DNA from: Diadema setosum
Taxonomy: Eukaryota; Echinodermata; Echinoidea; Diadematoida; Diadematidae
Length of the DNA stretch: 64,000 nt
Reading direction: 5' to 3'
Assembly: GCF_964275005.1 (NCBI RefSeq)
Contig: NC_092706.1
Span: 4,411,113-4,475,112, forward strand
Below the pieces are notes generated by a model. The model had not been told where the DNA came from and did not search any database. It saw nothing but the letters and a program-made list of their open reading frames with translations. Made by a program: the position numbers and the translations under genes. Below, in pieces: positions 1 to 12,300 of the stretch (position 1 is the stretch's first letter; each line of letters begins with the position of its first letter).

Positions 1-94
1 CCGCGCGTCTAAAATCTAAAGCTCCCTAATTATGCTAAGCGTGCGCTTCTATCAGGGAGTGTTGGAAGCACTCTTTTTAGATCCAGTCGTTTAT

Positions 95-300
95 CCTTAA
101 AGTGGATATTTTCGCGCGACTAATTTTTCGCGCTTTGCCGGGTTAGAAGAGTTTTGCGTGTTTTGAATTCCGCGGAACCAAGACATCATGCACAGGAACA
201 TATGGCAAGCAAAAATATTCGCAAGCTTTTCGCGCTAGTTTCGGGTTGCGCGAAATACGCGAAAATTTCAACACCGCGAAAAATTCCACCTTTACAGTAT
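95..300. mobile_element. CpG-rich terminal-inverted-repeat MITE
   Basis: The left end reads TTAAAGTGGATATTTTCGCG and the right end, on the other strand, reads CTGTAAAGGTGGAATTTTCG. The two ends are imperfect inverted repeats around a core full of CGCGAAA and TTTCGCG words. About 205 bp with no coding capacity fits a non-autonomous DNA transposon. The superfamily is not assigned. It is far richer in CpG than its surroundings and sits about 650 bp upstream of the SHFL start codon. Confidence 0.55.
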
Positions 301-765
301 GACGTGATTCCATTATAGCGAGGTTGCTACATTCATGATCAGCACACTCACCACCGTTGCAGCTGGGATCTCGCCAATCAAAACCTTGTGTCACATAGGC
401 CTATCAATAGACATCGCACAGCAACAGTTTCAGCAGAAGACACATGCCGTGCGGTATGTTCGGAAGTAATGCCGGATATATGGACAGCATATTTATGAAT
501 GCGTAGTCCATATCCATATGAGCTGTTGCAGTATTAACACTAAATACTGGGCAATCATGCACTTTTACGGTCCATATTATCGGTACCTCTGTGCTGTCAC
601 TATAAAAAAACGCGAAAGATCTCATACCAATCATAATGGCCGGGCGTGGGGGGCGCGTTGGTGCAAACGCACCCCCCCCCCCCCAACCTTTGAACAGACC
701 CTTGAAAAAAGAAAAAGAAAACATACTCATCTTGTATGCCGCACAAATTTGTTTGCTTGTTAGGT

Positions 766-830
766 GATGAAACCCGGAAGTGGAACCAGAAATATAAACG
801 CACCCCCTTGAAAAAAGTTGGTGACGGCCT
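766..830. repeat. dispersed repeat, copy 1 (GGAAGTGG family, partial)
   Basis: The words CCCGGAAGTGG and ACCAGAAATAT followed by a C-rich run recur at 13789-13943 and, inverted, at 40640-40795. Copies 2 and 3 are framed by GGATCC-containing ends. This copy is partial and diverged. Class unknown. Confidence 0.5.
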
Positions 831-954
831 AAAGTATACCCCAGGGAGCTTCACCTTCACATCACGCTTCGCGTTCAGGCTGGTCGCAGTTAGTGACGGC
901 CCTGCCAATTGACACGATCAGAACTCAACCTAGCAAGTCTACATCACATTCGAG

Positions 955-972
955 ATGGCAGAAGAACCACGG
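955..972 (+). CDS. SHFL: SHFL-like exon 1 (M-A-E-E-P-R)
   Basis: Six codons from an ATG in good context (purine at -3, G at +4), then a GTGAGC donor in phase 0, which joins cleanly to exon 2. It is very short and lies 8.9 kb upstream of exon 2, so another first exon is possible. An alternative promoter near 8640-9250 inside intron 1 should be considered. Confidence 0.6.
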
Positions 973-3035
973 GTGAGCATATAATCCTATTATTGCAGCC
1001 TCCATGATGTGTATTTAATTAGGACGCCCTATAATATCACATCACCGCATATAGTATCATGAGTTGGACTTAGGTTACCGACAGTATCGGCATGAACGAT
1101 AGTCTGGTATACTCAGCGCCACATACGTATTAAGATAATGTTCCCATGAGCATTTCGATATGCCCGATCATTTTAATGTATATGTATTATGACAGCAAGA
1201 GATACATGTCTGTGTCATGATAATCCCATGCCGGTACGCTGTTCCGTCGTAGGCCTAATGTCATAATATCGATGTAGATTTTACATGAAGATTGCCAAAT
1301 CAACTGGAAGCTATAACATTATAATGATGTACTTTTATAATTGCAAAATCGATCAAAATATAATAGACAGCACGTCTATGAAGCTATATGAAGTGTTTCA
1401 CATCTTATATTGGCCTACATGACTAGTAGTCGCAGGCACATTCCGTCAGGTTCATGGCTCTACAGCCCTGTTGCTGCGCATAGCGGGACGCCCTGCGAAG
1501 CACGGTAATAAAGTATGTACTATCTGGTCGTGCTATCTCATATTAAGAGTATTTTACATTAATATGCGTTTATATGATCAACTATGGAGGACATCTACTC
1601 AAATCTCACAGGGCATCTACTCAAATCTCACAGGGCAATGATAATAACGTCACCACAATCATCCTAATAATAATATACCAATGTAGAGCACATCATATTA
1701 TGTTTGGCTGTATACGTATAATAACATGACTTTGAAGATCGTTATTATTAATAAGACAATGTTATTTATTTTACAACAAAAAGCATACAGGATTCTACAA
1801 ATTCAACCATTAAAATTGATTTCATACCACTTGAGCAAAAGGATTCCACTAAATTTCTCGGCGTTTATTTGGATAGGAATCTTAATTGGAAATTATATTA
1901 AAAAAAATGTTTCTTCAATATTTATAGAGTCATTGGTATGATTATTATCTTCCACTTCACACGCTGTTTCTTCTTTATAATTCACTCATACTTCCATATA
2001 TTTCCTCTTTCCTATTGCAATATAGTCTGGGGGAATATCTCTAAATTAAACACTAATCTTACATTTACAAAAGAAAGCCCTTGGTATTATATCTGTATAA
2101 GTTTCCACTATCTTGCCAACACGGATCCTCTATTCCATCAGCTCAACACTTTAAAAGTATGTTATGTAAACATTCTACAAACGGCATCTTTTATGTTCAA
2201 ATTTGTCTCCAATTTGTTACCCCCCCCCCCCATTTTTGATAATATTTTGTTTATAATAAAAATGTACATAAATATCCAACCCGAATTTCTGACCATTTTC
2301 ATGTTACTAATCCAAGAATTCTCATAAAATTAATCACCGATCAAAAAGTCACGACGGGCCAGATATGGAATCCCCTACCGGATCACATCTGTCTGGAATA
2401 TTTCGTTGTATGATAATTGAATAATTTTTAATCTCCAAAACACACTGAAGGCCTCACCACTTTCATGCGCTCACCACTTTGTACATGCAATCCACCTCGC
2501 ACCCCTCCCCACCCCCCACCCCCGTCCTCACGCTCCCATCCCAATACTCACCCTGGATAAACATTATTTATATTTGTCAACTGGGCTGTTTCCGTTCTCA
2601 AGCATAAGCACAGGATACAGCCTTTTTCTGCAATCATTGCTCCCCTTAGATTGTACCTTTGAATTATCTTTCTTTATCATTAATGTACTGTGTAATTTGT
2701 ATCAAACAATTATTGTCAGTATTTTGTATTCATCAAGTTTATCAATTCTTTTTCAAAAATCCTATGGTTTGTACAAAAGAAAAATGTATTTGTTTGTATA
2801 TTACGCTTGTCATGGAATTGCAGAAATAAACAAAATCAAATATATCAAAAATAGATATCAAACATATTACTTTTTTTAATTCATTTCCATTTCAGTCTGT
2901 TCTAGCTATCCGGTACAAACATACCCACCCATTCACCCATAAACGCGTATGATGATGATGATAATACATGTAATAATAATGATAACAATAATAATAATAA
3001 TAATAATGATAATAATAATAATAACGATGATGATG

Positions 3036-3071
<36 letters not shown>

Positions 3072-3077
3072 GTAATG

Positions 3078-3121
<44 letters not shown>

Positions 3122-3180
3122 TATTATTATTATTATTATTATTATTATCATCATCATCATCATTTTTTATTATTACTATC

Positions 3181-3215
<35 letters not shown>

Positions 3216-6200
3216 CATTACAATTATTACATAAATATCTATGAGCTTGCAACCGTTTTTACGGCCTTCGATCTTCAGGGCTTTTGAAAAATAATAACAA
3301 GCCATCGTTTTGTAACGAAATCGGAACAAAATCATGGTGAAATGAAAACAGCAACAATAAGCACACACCAACGTTATTCGTAATACAGTATTCAAACGTA
3401 AGGCACCAAATATATTCGAATTAAGTGTAGCAAAACTAGGTGGTATGATATACCGTCATTTTATGGCGTTGGGAAGAAGTTGTGTTGATTGATACAGCAT
3501 CATTATCCAATGGACAGCGAGATGGCTAAATAAAATCGCGTGTTATTATTATTATTGCTATCATTTTTTTTTTTTGTAAATAAAGGGTTCAAGTAATACC
3601 ATCAGTGAGTCTTAATGTACCGAGATAATGCATTTTTACTCATATTCGGGGAAAAATATGCTGCATATACCTGTGGTCATGAAAGCTTTTATCTAAAAGG
3701 CTAATTAATCAAAGGTTCCGCTATATGAAACCTTAACCTCTACAAAATTTTGTTTGCTTGTTCTGGAGATTGACGTTATAAGTATGCTTTTTTGCTGTTG
3801 TTGCTTACTTGTCTAATGCTAATCTGTATCCAAACTATATCTTTATCTTTTAAATGTATCATTTGCCTTAACATCTTACTGTCTCTTAAGCGAAGTTTCA
3901 TTCTCTCTTTAAAATGAAAATATACTTTTGAAGATTGAAGTTCTTGTTTTGCTTTAACATCATATGACAATTTTTGCATATTTCCTACTGATTTTGGGCA
4001 GAAGTAAAGAAATCAGCCATTTCCATCGATAAGTGAGATTCCTCCAGTATATACATGGAATACGCACCAAAATTATAAGAGGTGCCAATGCATTATAGTG
4101 CTGACAAGACGGTAATGTTTGCATCAAAATCACACTATCCAACCGGGAATGGCTATAGCATAACCTTCTTCTACAGTAAGTCCAACGTTAGATGGGTCTT
4201 TAATGTTGTTTGTTTGTTTTTTACCCCTTAATATACAGAGACATCGGATCGGAAGGGAGCGCATCAAATACAGGACAACTGTTAACGAGGTGAGACTTAA
4301 AGGACTAGTCCACCTTCATAGACATGTGGATTGAGTGAATGCAGCAATTAGAACACATCAGTGAGAGTTTGAAGAAAATTTGACAACCCGTTCAAAAGTT
4401 ATGATTTTTTGAAGTTTCTGCTCAGTCACTGTTGGATGAGAAGAGTACTATACTTATAACGATATAAAGAAAACATAGAAAAGATTCAACATATTTTGGC
4501 TTTTCTCGCACAATAAAAGAACGCTTGACTTGCCTCTTTCAGAAGGCAGGCGGAATTATATTACCCTTAACATAATACGTCAGTGACAAGTCAAGGAAAT
4601 GGCACTTTCTTCAAAAAATGAAATTTTGTGAAATGGTCTTTATATTTTCCTTATATCGTTGTACGCATGTGACATCATACACTGCAGTAGTCTTCTCATC
4701 CAGCAGTGACTGCATGCGCAGATACTTTAAAATTCATAACTTGTGAACGGATTGTCCGATTTTCTCCAAACTTTTACTGATGTGTTCTACTAATACTGTT
4801 GCAGTCACCCAATCCACGTGTGTATGAAGGTGGATTTGTCCTCTAAACTTGTAGGCCATGGGGTGAAGCTGAAAAAGAGGCTTAGAAAATGGGTTTCGTT
4901 CCAGCAACACTGGCACTACTTTCTGAATGCGGAAATGTGATGTTTTGTACATCCTAAATATACAGTAAAAAGTTCTCCTCGAAATATCCTGCAGTTTTCG
5001 CGAAAATCCATATTTTATAAACTACGACCAGCAGCCCAATACACGTATCGTAATGGGGCTGCGGATTGTAGCATTTAGGATCATGACAGGGTAGTATCGC
5101 GGACAACCGTCAACCTTAAATCGAACAAAAAATTTTCAATTTGAAGACTTATAAATAAGGTTGAAGTATTGACAACAGGGTTCGTGCAAGGTTTGGTTCT
5201 ACAAATAGTCATTTTCTGTTCGAATTGATGACTTAATATGACTAGGTCGAGAGGAATCTGGGAGAGCTACGCTGAATTGACGGTCAGCGCAGGCGCACAT
5301 ATCACTGCGCACAAATTTCGAATCCATTGACTGGATATGATGTCTGTGTGCGCATGCGCTGGCCGTCAATTCAGTGTAGCTCTCCCAGTTTCCTCTCGAC
5401 CGAGTCACATTTAGTCATCAATTTGAACAGAAAGGAACTATTTGCAGAAGCAAACCTTGCACGAACTCTGTTATCAATACTTGAAATTTATTAATAAGTC
5501 TTCAAATTGAAGATTTTTCCCGATTTTAAGTTGATATTTGTCCGCAATACAATATCCGTCATGATCCTGTATGCTACAGTTCACAGCCCCATGACGCTAT
5601 GCGTATGGGGCTGCTGGCCGCAGTTATGCGTATGGGGCTGCTCGCCGCAGTATAGTTCCCATAGTGTTTCTAAGCTGAAATACATATACACATTTGTAAA
5701 GCACTGCTTTTAGCCATATACCTAGAAAAAAAAAATGAAGTTTTGGTTTAATAGTTGCATTATATCTCATGTTTCAGCTTTTCCTGATGCTGGCTATGCA
5801 AAGGAGGACAAGAACAAGGTGGTTCGAGACCATAATGAGAGAGAGCACTGACTGACCGTCAGAGGTCAAGGCAAATGCCTTATATTCTGCTCAAAGACAT
5901 GTTATTAATCAAATGACTTATCATTCAAGGCAAAAAAAAAAAAAAATTAAGAGCGTTTGTTTGTGTGTGTGTCCGCTTGCATGTGGGAGAATCTTATTGT
6001 ACACACACACACACACCCTCACATGCACACACACATACACACACACATAGTTATGAAGATACCCAAGAGTATTACAATATTATTCTACATGCCTTGGCCA
6101 TTTATCACATCAGCATCATAAAAAAAGATTATCATAAACAAGAACACACACAATGATATAATACATGTATTGATCAGTGCATTACACATACACAGGTGCA

Positions 6201-6315
6201 TAAAAACGCTGACATATTATATACACTCACACGCACACATACTAACTCATTTACACACATGAGACATTACTATTAAACAGATCATATTGTTTATCAGTAA
6301 ACATGTTTTTATTTT

Positions 6316-6346
<31 letters not shown>

Positions 6347-9300
6347 AGAAGCTTTAATATATTTAGATCACATAGCAATCACGTTGTTCATGAAATATTA
6401 CAGTACTTTAGAAAATTTAATCTTCATAAAATTTCCTGAAGTTTTCATTGCTATCATTAGGTTGGTGGGACACTACCTCCTTTCATGTAAGATAGCTCAA
6501 AATGATAATCAGTCAAATTTTCTAGTTTTAATAAATTTCCTGGAACATTCCATGGTCCAAATATCCTTGAAAGGGTGTAAAGGTTTTGAAGAATGCCAAT
6601 ATATAAAATAAAGGCAATATTATAGTTGACCCATTCATGAGTGAAAACTGTTGGATTCTGTATTGGAGGCAATGTGTACCTGAAAATCTTGGAGAGAATA
6701 AAACAGGTTTGGCATTAAAAATTATGATAATATTGCAATTAACTTCCAATATCAGAGGATCTGTGCAAACCTGACTCAACTTATGCACAATTTTCATTTG
6801 GCTGGTATTAGTTTTAGCAAACTGATTTTGTACTCACACCTACATTGTACTGACCTTTCTACATGAACATTCTGTTTCAGTATTAATAATAGTTACATAT
6901 CTTTTTCCCCCAGAGTGGAAAAAACAAATTTTAATCATAGTCATTCAGTTTTATGAAAAAAAACCACACTCAGGAAAACATCTTTGTTCTTAGAATAATT
7001 CAACCCTAATCAAATCATAATAGTGGGCAGAAATGTTTGCTAAAGGGCGAACAATCACATACTGAGGCAAGGAGTCAAAACATGTTGCATAAACATTGGC
7101 ATTCAAAATACAGGAAGCAATCTGTATTACAAAGACATTTTATCATGCACAACTTTGGTAAGATGTCAATTCTTGAACATTAATCACATTGACCAAAGCA
7201 TTTGTGCATATACAGTACATTCTGTTGTTTCTGAACTTTGAACTGAAGTTCTTTGTGTATGTGTGTGAATGTTTCAGTGGTAGATATATATTGCTCCATT
7301 TTATCAAGGACAACTTATAGTAACATGACAATGTTTTCATTCTTCAATATCAATCATATTGACCTATTTCCCTTGGCAAGTAATGAGCAGGTTGACTCTG
7401 TTGCAAATGATGCATTTTACAGGCAACACAGCTGAACCTGAAGAGCTTCCAGAAGAAAATCTTGATCTTGCTGTGAGCGTCTTAGGGGAGGAAACAGATG
7501 CTCCTGCTGACGGACCAGGCTCCTCCTTCAGCTTTTGTTTCCTAGCGAGATTCAGGCGTTTGCTATCTTAAACCTCTTGTAGCACGTTTCATGGAATCCT
7601 ATTTAATACAATGGAGAAATGAACAGCAATTATTAGCCATTGGATTTTGTTAGGGGGAAAAAAAGGCTAAACGCTAGGGGGAGGGGTTGAACGTTACACT
7701 CAATATATCATTAAATGTACGGTAGACTATTGATTGCCAATATTTGAATCTTGTAATTACCAATAGGCCCTAGTACTATGCCAGGTAATCATTAACACTT
7801 CATGATCATTGTCATCATCAACTACTTCAACTTGTACTTGCAGTGCAATTACTGATTTTAAATTACATCTACAGCTTTCAGCACCTGATCACATGCAATA
7901 TCAATTATCATAATTATGAATACAACTGCCTTATCATCATTAATACTAGTAATCCTTGGCCTTTCACAATCACCACCACCCACTGCTTTATAATTTGGCT
8001 CAACATAATGGTAATCATATGTTTTAGGGAGTTTAATTGTTGAAATTATGTTATTGTCATTGTTGGTTTTTTAGACCTATTTATATCAAATATTAATAAG
8101 TTAATTTAATGAGATGCTAAATGGGTGTTTTGAGGGGGGATTCGCCAATTTCGGGGTGAGAGAGACAGGATGGATTTTTAATATTAATACTCCATGGCCA
8201 TGATTATGAAAATATAAATTTACATGCACTTTAGACCTTTTTCAATCCAGTCCTGTGTGTCAAGATTTTTACAAAACAATATCACCGATCAGCTACATCA
8301 ACCTAACCTGTTTATGGGGCTGGGTTGTACATAGAACAACATGTATCAGTTCATCTACTGATCTAGGTTACATTATAACGGCGCTATGCCATGCCAAGGT
8401 GAAATTCAAGATAATTTATCTAAAATGTAACAGACACGCTATCAAACGGCTAAGCTACTGCATTAGCGTCCATTATAACATACATAAGCAACGTTCATAA
8501 CATAGCTAACGTTGTACTTGTACTACCGTAGTCATCATGCATGGTCATTAACATTACGCATATAGAGACTGCACTGCAGTGTCGACTGCTACGACTGTAT
8601 GCACGTAAACTAACCTGTAAATTATCCTATGTAGGTTGCAGTCAGCCCCCCTGAGCAGCTGAGTCACTTCGTTCTGGTCTGCGATTCCACGGTCTCCCCC
8701 ACTCAATTTGATCCACTCTTTGGCACACAAAATAGGTTTCGTCTATCTTAGGTTTGTCATAGCCGTGAAATTTCCAAACTTCATCGATGTTACATGCATA
8801 ATTACGCATCTTAAAAGTTTCGGCAGAGCAGACGACGTAGACGCGTTGACAGGCTCACAGGGGGCGGCCATTTTGACTCGTAAACAAAAATTCTCGATTC
8901 GGATTGGATAACATACATCACATGATCGTTCGCGAATGAATATCGTACACGGCGAAGTGTACATATTCAGCTCCTCAGTGACAAAAAAGTTCACTGTTTC
9001 CCCCTAAATTACCAAAATACTGCAGGAGGGTTTGTGTCGAACTTTTTCCTGTAGCCTTTTTGGTTATTTGTTTACACGTAGCTGTGGAGACATTTTAGTG
9101 CCGCAGTTGTCGGAACGAAACAAGCGAAAAAACCAGCTCACCCCATGGCCTATTGCAAAGCACATGCAGTATATCGTCTTAACGAGAAGTGGAAATCAAG
9201 GAGGCTACGTGATGTTCAAACTCACTTGGGCTTGTTAAGGACGGTTTATAAAAAGGCACCGAAGGAAAGAGGGCGATTTGCTGAGACGAGAAGACAACTC

Positions 9301-12300
9301 CTCAAACTCGCGTGATAAGTCTATGCCTTATATAGTTTCTTGCCTCCTCCTGCTACACGAGTTAGGTTGAATATGGAGCGAGCTTATAAGGGTGATAATC
9401 TTGGTATTGGTTGAGATAAGGAGTCAGCTGTTAACTTTTTGCGAGATACTTAGAAATCACTTTATGAAATGCTAAAGAGTGTATACAATTCTAAGAGAGG
9501 ATTCAAAGTTTATTTGATGAAAAAAAAAATGTTTTGAAATGGCTGGACATAGTCATAGGCCTATCCAAAAACAAGGTGAAGCAAAGTGGTTCTCATAAAA
9601 GATGAGTCCCACCTTTTACTAGGACCTCTTTGTGGATATTGCCAGCCCTTTTCATACCAATTTTCATCAAATAAACTTTGAACCTTTGTTAGAATTCTTA
9701 TGCTTTTTCGTATTTTCATGAGAGATTTTCTAATTTCCTCACTAAAAAGTTGGAAACCGGAAGCCCCGTCTCAACCGAAACAGTACCACCCAAGATCCAC
9801 CCCTTTAACTTTAACAAGCTATTCTGTCTCTGTTGGTATCTAGTTTAACCCTAGTTTAAAGGAACAATTGCAGTAACTGTTGCCATTTTCTTTTCTTTTT
9901 TTTTTTTCTTCTTCCAGCCAGATGAAGACAAAATCAGAGCCGTATGTCGGGCTATCGAACGAGAGTCTGGTAGCCTCGGCGTGCGTTTCGTTGTCAGACA
10001 GAACGGGACGACGGAGTTTACCGTCCGGGGCTCAGAGAATCAAAAAGAACTTGCTCTGCGCTTGATCCACATACGATTGAAAGGAGTGGTGAGGCAATTA
10101 TCCTATATACCAAGAAGTTGTATGCCTGAAATTCATTAATTTTCTTCTTCCTTCAACAATTATTTACTTTTATCTACAGCGAAAGAATTCCCATCAGACT
10201 AGATACACTTTCAATACAGTCGGACTTGAAGTCAATTGTGTGTGTGTGTGTGTGTGTGTGTTACGTGCATTTCATTTCATTTCATTTGCATGCCTGTTGT
10301 GTGTGTTTGTTTTGTTTCATTCAGATTTCTTACATGTAGGCCTATAATGATTATGTGTGTTTGTGTGTAACTCATCACTATAAGAAAGTTTTCTAACATC
10401 AAGTTGATGATTAAGTGGATATTCATAAATACTCTAGAATCGCAGATTCACTTCAAAAACCTATCGAAATAAGTGTAAATAATACAACTCGGCGAACACA
10501 GAATTCCGGCTTGAACTGTGTACTGAGTAATCTATTTCCACGATGTCTTTTGCTGATGCGTGTGAATATAGGTCTTCAGATCACAAACAGGAATCCTTCG
10601 ATCAAAGTACAATGTCTGTGGGTTTTTTTTATCCATGCACTAATTTCCACCTTTCCTGCCTTTCGTGACGTCAACCACAGCGAAGCCAGCTGAAATAAGC
10701 GTATTAACAGTATACCTATGTATACGGTGTGTATCTGGCCATAACCAGGTGTTCACCATGAGCAAGACATGTTTTACGCTGTGCAATCCACATGATTATC
10801 ATTTCATTTTCTTGCCATTATTAGACTTAATCCTATAACGAATTTCTCTAGAATTTCCAGAAGCTCCAGAATTCTTGAATTATAGACCCATTCACATCAT
10901 CAGAAATAAACAAGTAGTGGGATGTCAGGGGATCTCTGAGTTGTATTGAAGTATAAGTACAATTATATGAATAAGTGAAGCTTTTTTTTTTCAAGCTGGC
11001 ATAAGATTGAAATGATTCCTATATATACCAGGAAACCCAGTTACATTCCTATCTTTTTATAGAGTCTCATTTACACAAGTCTCTTTACACCCACGCAAAA
11101 TTGTGCACATAAAATCATTTTTTTTTTTTTTTTTTTTTTATTGTTCCATATTCCACATTTCAAGAAATGCATAGAACATAAACATCACAATACAAAAGCC
11201 TGGATGAATTGTCAAGTACAGCTTATAAGACAATAAAACATGTGAAATATGAGGAATCTACGTAGAAGCATTGCTTGTAGGGTGTAGATTCCCAGATGCG
11301 GATGTGAGATTATTTCTTACTTGGTATATGTAATTAAAGGAATGACAATTTGTGAATTGGAGAAATATAAACGCCAAAAAGTAAAAAGAAAAAGAAAAAG
11401 CAAAGAAAACAATGTCCGCGGCACAAGACTTCTTGAGAGTTGCGTGATCACCCGAGCGAGGTACAAGTCAGATGCAGTGTACAATAGCAGAGATACCAAA
11501 TGTGTACAAAGGAAGTTCAGGAGATAATACAGAAATCACGAGCGAGGCACATGTTACATAATCGATAATGTCAGTAATGTGAAGTATGATCAGAGAATGT
11601 CAAGGAGGATTGAAGAATAGCTATAGATATGAATTCAGAAAAACTAGTTTAAGTTTATGCTTAAATGAATAGAGAGACTGGGATTGGATTATTGCTCTAT
11701 CCAACTCATTCCAAAATTTAGGTCCTGTAGTGGTTATTGTTTTTAAAGCAGATACGGTCCGTACAGGAGAAAGATGAAAAGAATCTTTTTGTCTAGTAGG
11801 GTAAGAATGAACTTCAGTATTTTTGACGAACATCGAAGAAAACACATCAGGGAGACCACCTGAGTTTAACTGTCCGATTCTTGCATCATTCTTGCAATAT
11901 GCATTTATTTTTGTATATGCATCATAAATGATAATAAAAAAGCAAACACAATAACATTGCACGTTGTACATTGTACATTGTACATGACTTCGATCGACAC
12001 GTACAGCCTGCATGTATTTTACTTCGATTTCAGCCAATGCCCGAACCGCCCGCTGTAGTAGTTCCTCTGTCTGCCGAAAATGTCGAGCGACACAACATGC
12101 AACTTAGCGACCGGAGAGAGTTCGCATGCCGTCCGTGCGCTAAAGTTTGGTGGAGAAAAGTTTTCGAGTACAAGCCGGTCTCAAGGTAAATGCAGAAAGC
12201 AAGATGAAAATGTCTTAACTGTATTTCTATCAATATTAATACATTAGTAGAAAAACATTAGTAGAACACATCAGTGAAAGTTTGAGGAAAATCGGACAAT

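Larger units (their letters stand above)
1..954. other. upstream flank of the SHFL-like gene
   Basis: I see no convincing coding exon here. The stretch contains a CpG-rich TIR element (95-300), a long C tract near 670-684, and a copy of a dispersed repeat (766-830). The last ~100 bases before 955 are the likely 5' UTR and proximal promoter of the SHFL-like gene. No TATA box stands out. Open frames on both strands here have no recognisable protein content and overlap the repeats. Confidence 0.5.

Noticed and set aside
143-908. Several 80-110-codon frames upstream of SHFL
   Set aside because: They run through the CpG MITE and C-rich repeats and show no domain or codon signal.
2892-3395. Long open frames of poly-Tyr, poly-Ile or poly-Asn on both strands
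   Set aside because: They are translations of the AAT/ATT microsatellite; real coding would not stay open in three frames at once.
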